A program made the position numbers and the translations under genes. The notes under the pieces were generated by a model, which saw only the letters and a program-made list of their open reading frames with translations, made no database searches and was not told the origin of the DNA. Shown piece by piece: positions 1 to 7,534 of a DNA stretch of 27,033 nucleotides (position 1 is its first letter; every line of letters starts with the position of its first letter). The stretch comes from CAYJAD01 sp964371195 (lineage in GTDB: Bacteria; Desulfobacterota; Desulfovibrionia; Desulfovibrionales; Desulfovibrionaceae), in NCBI GenBank assembly GCA_964371195.1, contig CAYJLD010000031.1:1-27033 (forward strand), read 5' to 3'.

Positions 1-59
1 TTTGCCCTACTTCTTGCTCTTTGTCAAGTCTATAGGACCAATAATTTTATTAAATAATA

Positions 60-97
60 TTTTACTGCAATATCAATACATTAACATTGCAGTAAAA
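60..97 (-). terminator. Possible terminator hairpin downstream of dapL
   Basis: A perfect 12-bp inverted repeat (TTTTACTGCAAT at 60-71, ATTGCAGTAAAA at 86-97, 14-nt loop) lies about 17 bp past the dapL stop. The leftward 3' flank is AT-rich but has no clean T-run, so termination is likely but not certain. The rest of 1-113 shows no gene. Confidence 0.5.
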
Positions 98-113
98 ACA
101 CAGCCTTAGCTAA

Positions 114-1343
114 CTAAAAAACATTCTTTAAGCGCTGCAAAGCCTCTTGTGTATTTGCTGGACTTGCAAAAGCTGTAAAACGAGCGTAATTTTCGCCACT
201 TGGGCCAAATCCTGCTCCAGGCGTACACACTACTTGAGCTTTATCAAGCACTTGCTGGAAGAAGTCCCAAGAAGGCATTTGCTTGCCATCAAGCATAGGA
301 GTTTTTACCCAAACATAGGGAGCATGTTCACCACCATAAACCTGCAAGCCCATATCCTTTAGGGTATTGCGTACACTAGTTGCATTTTGCATGTACCCAT
401 CAATAATCCCTTTGACTTCGGCTTTGCCTGCACTGGTGTAAATAGCAGCAGCTGCTTTTTGCACAATGTATGGGCATCCATTATATTTAGTGCATTGTCT
501 ACGCAGCCACATACCATTTAAATCAACGCTGTTGCCTTTAACTTTTAAATCTTTTGGTACAACAGTATAAGCACATCTAAGTCCTGTAAAGCCAGCCGTT
601 TTAGAAAAACTCCTAAATTCCACAGCTACTTCCTTAGCCCCATCAATTTCATAAATACTATGTGGTACATCATCACCACAAATATAGGCTTCATAAGCAG
701 AGTCATAAAGAATTATGGAACCGTGTTTTCTTGCATAATCAACCCAAGCCTGCAAGGCATCACGCATAAGCACTGTGCCAGTTGGATTATTTGGATAGCA
801 TAAATAAATTACATCTGGCACTTCCTTTGGGAAATCCGGTACAAAATTATTTTCTGCGGTGCAGGGCAAGTAAATCATTTTTGTCCAACGCCCATCGACA
901 TACTTACCCATGCGTCCAGACATGGCATTGGAATCCACATATACGGGGTATACGGGGTCAGTTACAGCAATGCGTGCACCTAAATCAAAAAGCTCTTGAA
1001 AGTTCCCTACATCGCATTTAGCGCCATCACTAATAAAGATTTCATCAGCAGCAATATCTATTTTGCGAGCTTTATAATCATGTTCCATAATAGCTTCACG
1101 CAAAAAAGCATAACCTTGCTCCGGACCATAACCCTTAAACCCTTCTGCCACACCCATCTCGTCGGTGGCTTCATGCAAAGCTTTGATAACACTTGGTACT
1201 ATTGGGCGAGACACATCACCAATTCCTAGAGAAATCATTTTGGCCTCAGGGGTACTTTCTTGGAAGGAACGCACTCTGCGTCCAATTTCTGCAAAAAGAT
1301 ATGATCCTGGAAGTTCAGCATAACACGAATTTACTTGAAACAT
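114..1343 (-). CDS. dapL: LL-diaminopimelate aminotransferase (DapL)
   Basis: A 409-residue PLP enzyme of fold type I. It converts tetrahydrodipicolinate directly to LL-diaminopimelate using glutamate, bypassing the succinyl and acetyl branches of lysine/peptidoglycan precursor synthesis. Visible motifs are YPNNPTGT (183-190), the PLP-contacting Asp in LYDSAYEAY (D214) and the Schiff-base lysine K248 in SFSKTAGFTGLRCAY. Length and the N-terminal start (MFQVNSCYAELPGSYLF) match the family. An AAGGA ribosome site precedes the ATG. It is the second gene after dapF with a 68-bp gap, so the two consecutive steps to meso-DAP are co-transcribed. Presence of DapL is one reason to suspect a Desulfovibrio-type organism. 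Confidence 0.96.
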   Translation of the reverse strand: MFQVNSCYAELPGSYLFAEIGRRVRSFQESTPEAKMISLGIGDVSRPIVPSVIKALHEATDEMGVAEGFKGYGPEQGYAFLREAIMEHDYKARKIDIAADEIFISDGAKCDVGNFQELFDLGARIAVTDPVYPVYVDSNAMSGRMGKYVDGRWTKMIYLPCTAENNFVPDFPKEVPDVIYLCYPNNPTGTVLMRDALQAWVDYARKHGSIILYDSAYEAYICGDDVPHSIYEIDGAKEVAVEFRSFSKTAGFTGLRCAYTVVPKDLKVKGNSVDLNGMWLRRQCTKYNGCPYIVQKAAAAIYTSAGKAEVKGIIDGYMQNATSVRNTLKDMGLQVYGGEHAPYVWVKTPMLDGKQMPSWDFFQQVLDKAQVVCTPGAGFGPSGENYARFTAFASPANTQEALQRLKNVF

Positions 1344-1411
1344 AATTAATCCTTTTATTTATCTTATTTAAATATAACACGTTAAGGCAGATTAAATCCT
1401 AAAATTTAATG

Positions 1412-2239
1412 CTAAACCAACTCACCACTAAATACTGTAACTGCCTCACCCGTCATAAATACATGATCATTTTCAGCCCAACGAATACTTAATACACCAC
1501 CTAAAAGGTGTATATTAACATGACGTTCAGTTAAACCAAGCCTAGCTGTTACACAGGCAACAGCACACGCTCCAGTCCCACAAGCTTGAGTCTCACCTGC
1601 ACCACGTTCCCATACACGCATACGTACATTTTTATTATCTAAGACCTCAATAAACTCCACGTTAATACGCTCAGGGAAAAGTGGATGATTTTCCAAAGGT
1701 GGACCAATTTGAGTAATAGGCAAGCTATCTAAATTCTCACCTTGAATAACAGCATGTGGATTACCCATGGACACACAAGATACAGCATAAGTTTTATCTT
1801 GCGCTATCACAGGAATTTCTAAAGCCACATCACCATCATATTTTACTGGAATATCCTTAGGAATCCAAATGGGTGTTCCCATATCCACAGTGGCCGCATG
1901 CACAAGGTTATCCTTAATATGCAAGTTTATATGCTTAATACCAGCTTTAGTTTCCACATCAAGCTCATCTGAACTGACAATGCCATGCTCAAAAGCATAT
2001 TTACCCACACAACGTATGGCATTGCCACACATTTGTGCCTCACTACCATCACTATTAAACATACGCATACGTACATGAGCTTTGTCAGATGGTAGAATAA
2101 GTACAAGTCCATCGGAACCAATACCCTTGTGTCTATCACTAACCATCTTAGCAAGACTTGGAGCATCAGCTACAGGTGTGGTGCGTGCATCAATATATAC
2201 ATAATCATTACCTGCACCATGCATCTTAATAAATTGCAT
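1412..2239 (-). CDS. dapF: Diaminopimelate epimerase
   Basis: A 275-residue cofactor-independent epimerase that interconverts LL- and meso-diaminopimelate. It has the two pseudo-symmetrical halves of the family with both catalytic cysteines: C71 in AQMCGNAIRC and C220 in GETQACGTGAC. The N-terminal MHGAGNDYVYID and the MGNPHAV motif are also present. It starts at an ATG preceded by AAGAGGT and lies first in the dapF-dapL operon, behind a recognisable promoter. Full length, nothing missing. Confidence 0.97.
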   Translation of the reverse strand: MQFIKMHGAGNDYVYIDARTTPVADAPSLAKMVSDRHKGIGSDGLVLILPSDKAHVRMRMFNSDGSEAQMCGNAIRCVGKYAFEHGIVSSDELDVETKAGIKHINLHIKDNLVHAATVDMGTPIWIPKDIPVKYDGDVALEIPVIAQDKTYAVSCVSMGNPHAVIQGENLDSLPITQIGPPLENHPLFPERINVEFIEVLDNKNVRMRVWERGAGETQACGTGACAVACVTARLGLTERHVNIHLLGGVLSIRWAENDHVFMTGEAVTVFSGELV

Positions 2240-2279
2240 TATTTGACCTCTTATAAAATTTCAAATTTTGTGTACAAAG

Positions 2280-2308
2280 ATTATAACCGTAATTGTTATG
2301 AATAACAA
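2280..2308 (-). promoter_or_regulatory. dapF-dapL promoter with overlapping palindrome
   Basis: Read leftward: -35 TTGTTA (2303-2308), 17-bp spacer, perfect -10 TATAAT (2280-2285), about 40 bp before the dapF start. A palindrome TTGTTAT-GA-ATAACAA (2293-2308) covers the -35 box and part of the spacer. A repressor bound there would block RNA polymerase, but the regulator is unknown. Confidence 0.65.
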
Positions 2309-2376
2309 CCATCAAAAAATTGCTCTGGCGACATAGGCCACGGCATAGTAATTTGTAAGGTTAAAGCAAGAATCCA

Positions 2377-2396
2377 CCCGCCTAGCGGGAGTTTTT
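2377..2396 (+). terminator. Orphan plus-strand intrinsic terminator
   Basis: CCCGC-CTA-GCGGG (2377-2389) is followed by AG and a five-T run, a compact rho-independent terminator for rightward transcription. No plus-strand gene lies upstream, since dapF points the other way, so it may end a short untranslated RNA starting between 2290 and 2370. I could not find a convincing plus-strand promoter. Confidence 0.55.
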
Positions 2397-2411
2397 CGTT
2401 CACAATAATAT

Positions 2412-2521
2412 ATGCCACAGGATGTGGCATGCCCCGCAGGGGAGCAAGCCAAAGGTAAGCTGGAACTTGCTTCCAGCGTAGCCGACGCTTGCTATAGCTT
2501 GTGTCGCATAGAACATGCGAC
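2412..2521. repeat. Cluster of small back-to-back hairpins
   Basis: Consecutive short perfect palindromes: ATGCCAC/GTGGCAT (2412-2430), CCCC/GGGG (2432-2442), GCTGGAA/TTCCAGC (2459-2477), GCGT/ACGC (2476-2488, overlapping the previous one) and GTCGCAT/ATGCGAC (2503-2521). No T-tracts follow them, so they are not classical terminators. They lie in the gene-free stretch between dapF and polA and are richer in G+C than their surroundings. A similar cluster with a related hairpin lies at 16706-16875. Possibly a REP-like intergenic element or a structured RNA. Confidence 0.6.
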
Positions 2522-2543
2522 CAAGCGTTATATATACAATTCT

Positions 2544-2942
2544 TTTTTCAACCAAATACAAGCAATCAGTTCAAAAAGTGCTAAGTATGAGGAAGATAAA
2601 AAGCTCAAGATGCGCAGTGTACTAAAGGTACATAAGTAGTTTGAGCTTTCTATTCTGACGCAATAATTAGTGCTTTTTCAACCAAATACACGCAATCAGT
2701 TCAAAAAGTGCTAAGTATAAGGAAGATAAAAAACTCAAGATGCGCAGTGTACTAAAGGTACATAAGCAGTTTGAGCTTTTTATTCTGACGCAATAATTAG
2801 TGCTTTTTCAACCAAATACACGCAATCAGTTCAAAAAGTGCTAAGTATAAGGAAGATAAAAAACTCAAGATGCGCAGTGTACTAAAGGTACATAAGCAGT
2901 TTGAGCTTTTTATTCTGACGCAATAATTAGTGCTTTTTCAAC
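2544..2942. repeat. Three tandem 130-bp repeats at the 3' end of polA
   Basis: Copies at 2544-2673, 2674-2803 and 2804-2933 plus a 9-bp partial copy. Copies two and three are nearly identical and copy one differs at a handful of bases. Each unit has a nested dyad: an inner stem AAAAAGCTCAA/TTTGAGCTTTTT and a small GTAC-TAAAG-GTAC hairpin. The last copy is bounded by imperfect 23-bp inverted ends (2822-2844 and 2927-2949, three mismatches), and the right end runs up to the polA stop codon. Short open frames across it are not convincing as genes. The structure suggests a MITE-like palindromic element amplified in tandem, or a folded 3' UTR of the polA message. Confidence 0.9.
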
Positions 2943-2948
2943 TGATTG

Positions 2949-5651
2949 CTAATGGGCAAGGCCCCAGTTACCCCCTAAGCCCCAATCCACAAGTAGCGGC
3001 ACAGAAAGGTTTTGTCCGTTTGGAGCTACTTGTGACATGATTTGGGCTACGCGTTCTCCGGCTAGTTGGGCTTGGTCTTGGGGGACTTCGAGTAGAAGTT
3101 CATCGTGAATTTGTAGAATAAGTTTTGCATTAATTGCTCTTAGTGCTTCATCATTATGAACTTCTAGCATGGCAAGTTTTATTATGTCTGCCGCTGAGCC
3201 TTGAATAACAGTATTTATAGCTTGACGTCTAGCTAGAGAAAATTTCTGGCTATGCTTGGAGTGGATATCTGGTATAATGCGTCTACGTCCGGCTATGGTG
3301 CTAACGTAGCCTAGCTCCTTGGTTTGAGCTTCTACCCTATCATAGAAGTTTTTTAACCCTACAAGGTGCTTAAAGTAATTAGCTATAAATTCTTTAGCTT
3401 GAGGCGTGGTTATACCCAATTCTTGGGCTAGTTTTTGTGCGCCCATACCGTAAATTAAACCAAAGTTAATAGTCTTAGCATTGCGGCGTTCATCCTTGCT
3501 TACTTGGTCTGGGGTTATGCCATAGATAAGTGCCGCGGTACTGGTATGGATATCTTTACCTTGCTTAAAAGCATCTAACAACACAGGATCTTGAGACATA
3601 TGTGCCAAAACTCGTAGCTCAATTTGTGAGTAATCCGCGGAGATTAATAAACAATCTGGCTTTGGCACAAAGCAGGTACGCATGCGCTCACCCATGACCC
3701 CACGTACAGGTATATTTTGTAAATTTGGGTTACTAGATGACAGTCTACCAGTAGCTGTGGATAATTGATTAAAATTAGTATGAATACGCCCGTGAACATC
3801 GGCAAGCTTTGGTAATGGTTCAAGATATGTTGAGCGCAATTTTTCCAATTTTCTAAACTCAAGCACTGCATCAACCACAGGATGACCAGCTAGTTTTTCA
3901 AGCTTTTCTTGGGCAGTGGATAATTGCCCACCCTTAGTTTTGCCAGCGGTGGGTAGTTTTAAGGTAGAAAACAGAACCTCACCTAATTGCTGAGCTGAAC
4001 GCAAATTAAAACGTGTATTGGTAGCTATATAAATTTCTTCGGTGCGGGCATCTAATTCTTTTTGAACATCATCTAAGAACTCCTTAAATGCCACGGGATT
4101 TACTGCAATACCAATGCCTTCCATAGATGCTAGCACAGCAATTAAAGGAAGCTCTAAATCATAATATAATGTATTTAAATTTTGTTTGCCAAGTTTTTCG
4201 CTAAGATCTGCCCATATGCCAAGAGCCAAAATGGCTGGTGCACTTGACTCATCTTGCAAGAACTTACGCCACTGACTAGCTAACCTTGGCCAGCTATAAT
4301 CTCTTTCCTCAGGGTTTTGTAAATAAGCTGCAAGGCCAAGGTCAAACCATAGTTGTAGTGGTATATCATACCAAATTGCATTGGAACGCATAAGGCTTTT
4401 AACATCTGGACTTATTATACATTTGGCGTGTGATAATTTTTCCACTAATTCTTTAGTTACATCTACATGATATTCCTTACCACCAACACCCAAGACCAAG
4501 CCTTGCTCCTGTCTAGCATTGGGATAATAAGAAGCTGGTAATATACTAACCAATTCTTTATCTAATATGGGTAATACACTAACTTTAGGCACAAGAGCAT
4601 GTTCTTGCAAGACCACATCACTTGAAAAAGCAAATAAACTTGCTTGCACTTGTGTTGAATTTTGGGTGCTTTTATTTGCACTTGCATCTTTTGATGGATT
4701 TTGAGCAAGATTTAATAAGCTAGGTTCAGGGTTTTGAACTGATTGATTATCTGCACCTTGCAATATGCCAGCCCTTAGCATGCTCTCCACCTCACGCCTT
4801 AATGAAGCAAGTTCATATTCTTGCAAGAATGCCCCAATATCTTGTGGAATAATAGGCTTTATGCGCATATCTTCTTCTTGAATGTGCAAACATTCATCGG
4901 TACTTAATGTGGTAAGTTTTCGATATAAAAACATTTCATCCACATGAGGGGCAATTTTTTGCTCAAGTTTTGGTGGTAGGCGATTTAAACCCTGGCTAAT
5001 ATCCTCTAAGGATGAGAAATCCATAAATATTTTTTGTGCGGTTTTTGGTCCAATACCAGGTACTCCGGGAATATTATCACTACTATCACCAATTAAAGCT
5101 TGTACATCTGGCCATTGGCTTGGCTGCAAACCAGTTTCAAGAGTAAAACTCTCAGCGGAAAATAATTTTTCTTCCTTGGCGGCTGGATCCCAAAGCCATA
5201 CATTGGGGCTAAGGCATTGGCGTAAATCTTTATCAGCACCAATTATAATGACTGGACGCTCCTTGGCATATCGTTTAGCAAGGGATGCAATACAATCATC
5301 AGCTTCACAACCATTAGAAACTTCAAGATGTAAACCAAGATGACCAACCAAACTCTTAACTGGATCTAATTGCTTAACTAAATCTTCAGGCGTTGCATCA
5401 CGATTGGCTTTATAAAGAGGATATAGTTCATGGCGAAAATTCTTACCTCTACCATCCATAAGAAATACAAAGTGGCTGGGCTTTTCTTCGCGTAAAATGC
5501 GCAACAAAAGGCGACTTACCACATAAAGAGCATTGGTTGGAAAACCATCGGAGCGTTGCAAACGGTTGGCATAAAACCCTCTAAAAATGAAGGCCGTTCC
5601 ATCCATTAAGAAGAGGGGATTTTTAATATTTAATCTTTGTTGCAATGACAT
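2949..5651 (-). CDS. polA: DNA polymerase I
   Basis: A 900-residue family A polymerase for Okazaki-fragment processing and gap filling. The N-terminal 5'-3' exonuclease/flap domain occupies about residues 1-290 (LMDGTAFIFRGFYA, IIGADKDLRQCL, GDSSDNIPGVPGIGPKTA). The middle domain, about 340-490, lacks the DxE and later acidic residues of an active 3'-5' proofreading exonuclease, so that activity is probably absent, as in many bacterial PolA. The C-terminal polymerase has motif A (SADYSQIELRVLAH), motif B (RRNAKTINFGLIYGMG) and motif C (QIHDELLLEVP). A residue stretch at about 300-345 is a low-complexity linker. The start has GGAG six bases upstream and follows the transporter gene by 24 bp, so it is likely the last gene of the dnaX-recR block. 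Confidence 0.97.
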   Translation of the reverse strand: MSLQQRLNIKNPLFLMDGTAFIFRGFYANRLQRSDGFPTNALYVVSRLLLRILREEKPSHFVFLMDGRGKNFRHELYPLYKANRDATPEDLVKQLDPVKSLVGHLGLHLEVSNGCEADDCIASLAKRYAKERPVIIIGADKDLRQCLSPNVWLWDPAAKEEKLFSAESFTLETGLQPSQWPDVQALIGDSSDNIPGVPGIGPKTAQKIFMDFSSLEDISQGLNRLPPKLEQKIAPHVDEMFLYRKLTTLSTDECLHIQEEDMRIKPIIPQDIGAFLQEYELASLRREVESMLRAGILQGADNQSVQNPEPSLLNLAQNPSKDASANKSTQNSTQVQASLFAFSSDVVLQEHALVPKVSVLPILDKELVSILPASYYPNARQEQGLVLGVGGKEYHVDVTKELVEKLSHAKCIISPDVKSLMRSNAIWYDIPLQLWFDLGLAAYLQNPEERDYSWPRLASQWRKFLQDESSAPAILALGIWADLSEKLGKQNLNTLYYDLELPLIAVLASMEGIGIAVNPVAFKEFLDDVQKELDARTEEIYIATNTRFNLRSAQQLGEVLFSTLKLPTAGKTKGGQLSTAQEKLEKLAGHPVVDAVLEFRKLEKLRSTYLEPLPKLADVHGRIHTNFNQLSTATGRLSSSNPNLQNIPVRGVMGERMRTCFVPKPDCLLISADYSQIELRVLAHMSQDPVLLDAFKQGKDIHTSTAALIYGITPDQVSKDERRNAKTINFGLIYGMGAQKLAQELGITTPQAKEFIANYFKHLVGLKNFYDRVEAQTKELGYVSTIAGRRRIIPDIHSKHSQKFSLARRQAINTVIQGSAADIIKLAMLEVHNDEALRAINAKLILQIHDELLLEVPQDQAQLAGERVAQIMSQVAPNGQNLSVPLLVDWGLGGNWGLAH

Positions 5652-5675
5652 ATATGCTCCATAATGGAAGGAATT

Positions 5676-6488
5676 TTATATAAAAAGTAATAGACTTAAA
5701 GCCATGACCGCCATACCAGCCATAAGACCATATATGGATAGGTGATGCTCTCCATACTTGCTTGCAGCTGGTAGCAGTTCATCTAGGCTAATAAAAACCA
5801 TGATGCCAGCAACAGCCGCAAATATTAAACCAAAAACAGTATCCGTTAAAAAATTATAAAATAATATAAAACCAATTAATGCCCCCAATGGCTCGGCTAA
5901 ACCTGAGCAAAATGAGAGAGCAAAAGCTTTTTTTCTGCTATTTGTGGCATAATATATGGGTACCGCCACGGCTATACCTTCTGGTATATTATGTATAGCA
6001 ATGGCAATGGCTATAGGTACTCCCACTGTTGGGTCATTTAAGGTGGCAATAAAGGTGGCAAAGCCTTCTGGAAAATTGTGCAAAGCCACCGCAAATGCTG
6101 TGACTATGCCCATGCGCATGAGAGCCACTTTTTGCATGGCCGATGCATCATCCATTTCTTCTACTTTACGCATTTCATGTGGATTACCCATGGTAGGAAC
6201 AAATTTATCAATAATGGCAACTAAGACCATACCTAGAAAAAATCCACCCACAGCTAGCCAAGCACCTAGCTTTTCACCAAGGCTACTGACAAGAAGTTGA
6301 TTTGCTTTAACAAGTATCTCAACAAAAGATACATAAAGCATAACTCCGGCTGAAAATCCAAGAGCTATGGATAGGAATTTTGTGTTGGTCTTATCAGTAA
6401 GGATAGAAAGAATACTTCCAATGCCCGTAGACAAACCTGCAAAAAGCGTCACTGTAAAGGCAAGGGCAAAGTTTGGAGTATCAAACAT
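5676..6488 (-). CDS. zupT: ZIP-family divalent metal transporter (ZupT-like)
   Basis: A 270-residue inner-membrane protein with about eight hydrophobic helices. It carries the ZIP metal-site signatures HNFPEGFATF in TM4 and HNIPEGIAVAVP in TM5, whose His, Asn and Glu residues line the zinc/iron path, and the family's FCSGLAEPLGA segment. Family members import Zn2+ with broad specificity for Fe2+, Mn2+ and Co2+. It sits between recR (39 bp) and polA (24 bp), so it is probably co-transcribed with DNA replication/repair genes. Substrate preference cannot be read from sequence. Confidence 0.92.
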   Translation of the reverse strand: MFDTPNFALAFTVTLFAGLSTGIGSILSILTDKTNTKFLSIALGFSAGVMLYVSFVEILVKANQLLVSSLGEKLGAWLAVGGFFLGMVLVAIIDKFVPTMGNPHEMRKVEEMDDASAMQKVALMRMGIVTAFAVALHNFPEGFATFIATLNDPTVGVPIAIAIAIHNIPEGIAVAVPIYYATNSRKKAFALSFCSGLAEPLGALIGFILFYNFLTDTVFGLIFAAVAGIMVFISLDELLPAASKYGEHHLSIYGLMAGMAVMALSLLLFI

Positions 6489-6527
6489 AGGTAAGCTCTT
6501 TGTATCACATAATTAATAATTACACAC

Positions 6528-7133
6528 CTACAATTCTTGACGAAATTGCAAAGACTGGCGCAAGGTTTCCTTATCCATAAACTTTACTTCTGACCCTAGG
6601 GGTATGCCTTGAGCTAGGCGCGTCACCTTAATATGAGGAAAGTTTTTTTGTACAAGATTACGAATATAAAAGCCTGTGGTATCGGCCTCAATAGTTGTTC
6701 CAAGACCCAATACCAATTCATGAACATTGCCTTCACTTAGTCTACTGCTTAACTTTTGCAACTCTAACCCTTCGGTATTACTACTACCTGATTGCAAAAG
6801 GCCACCAAGAATAAGATAGTGTCCATTATAAATGCCACCTTCTTCAAGGGTGAGCATGCTATCCCACTCAGCTACAAGGCAAAGGGTTGACTCTTCGCGT
6901 CTTGGGTCAGAGCAAACCACACAAGGATCATTGGCCGTAAGCCCACCACAACGTGAACAAAGACGTAAATCATCTCGTAAATCATGAATGGCCTTGCCAA
7001 GACGACGAGTTTCTGATTCAGGCCACTTTAAAAATACCATGGCCACGCGCATGGCAGATTTTGGGCCAAGACCAGGTAAGCGCGCCAGCTGATCTACTAC
7101 AGCCCGCAAAGGTTCGGGAATACGTTTATTCAT
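6528..7133 (-). CDS. recR: Recombination mediator RecR
   Basis: A 201-residue protein of the RecFOR pathway that helps load RecA on SSB-coated single-stranded gaps. Order of parts: N-terminal helix-hairpin-helix (LPGLGPKSAMRVA, about 19-31), a zinc finger with C59, C62, C71 and C74 (CSRCGG...CVVC), and a TOPRIM domain from about residue 84. The C-terminal LAQGIPLGSEVKFMD segment is typical. It lies 52 bp downstream of ybaB. The ribosome site is weak. Confidence 0.97.
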   Translation of the reverse strand: MNKRIPEPLRAVVDQLARLPGLGPKSAMRVAMVFLKWPESETRRLGKAIHDLRDDLRLCSRCGGLTANDPCVVCSDPRREESTLCLVAEWDSMLTLEEGGIYNGHYLILGGLLQSGSSNTEGLELQKLSSRLSEGNVHELVLGLGTTIEADTTGFYIRNLVQKNFPHIKVTRLAQGIPLGSEVKFMDKETLRQSLQFRQEL

Positions 7134-7185
7134 TGTATTATCATTTAGTACAATTAAAAATACTTCTAGCGAATGTTAAAATTAA

Positions 7186-7497
7186 CTAAAATACGCCAGG
7201 TAATTTGATGCCACCACTAATGGCACCCATTTCACGGTCAATGGTTTCCTTAGCAATACGTCCAGCTTCATTAACGGCAGCCATAATTAAGTCTTGGAGC
7301 ATCTCCACATCGCTTCCTTCCAAAGCCTTAGGATCAATGGTAAGCTTGCGTAATTCTTGCTTACCAGAAACCTCTGCTGTAACCATACCGCCTCCACTTG
7401 AGGCTTCAAAACTTTTTTCACCAAGCTCAGCTTGCATTTTAGCAATTTTACCTTGCATAATTTGAGCTTGGCGTAAAAGATCATTCATATTTTTCAT
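7186..7497 (-). CDS. ybaB: YbaB/EbfC family nucleoid-associated protein
   Basis: A 103-residue DNA-binding protein of the YbaB/EbfC family. It has the typical N-terminal coiled helix (MNDLLRQAQIMQGKIAKMQAEL), a glycine-rich GGGMV turn and the C-terminal GGIKLPGVF. Members bind DNA as tweezer-like dimers. It sits between dnaX and recR, the conserved bacterial order, with a strong AAGGAG site before the ATG. Confidence 0.95.
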   Translation of the reverse strand: MKNMNDLLRQAQIMQGKIAKMQAELGEKSFEASSGGGMVTAEVSGKQELRKLTIDPKALEGSDVEMLQDLIMAAVNEAGRIAKETIDREMGAISGGIKLPGVF

Positions 7498-7534
7498 TTT
7501 TTTCTCCTTATTAAATACTATTCAGTGTAAATTT

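Noticed and set aside
2412..2639. Small plus-strand gene of 75 codons across the hairpins and first repeat
   Set aside because: It has no ribosome site, it crosses palindromes and a repeat unit, and the composition is unlike a protein.
2544..2942. CRISPR array
   Set aside because: The whole 130-bp period is repeated. There are no short repeats separated by unique spacers and no cas genes nearby.
5956..6300. Plus-strand 114-codon frame over the ZIP transporter
   Set aside because: It is a reverse-strand shadow of a strongly conserved membrane protein gene.
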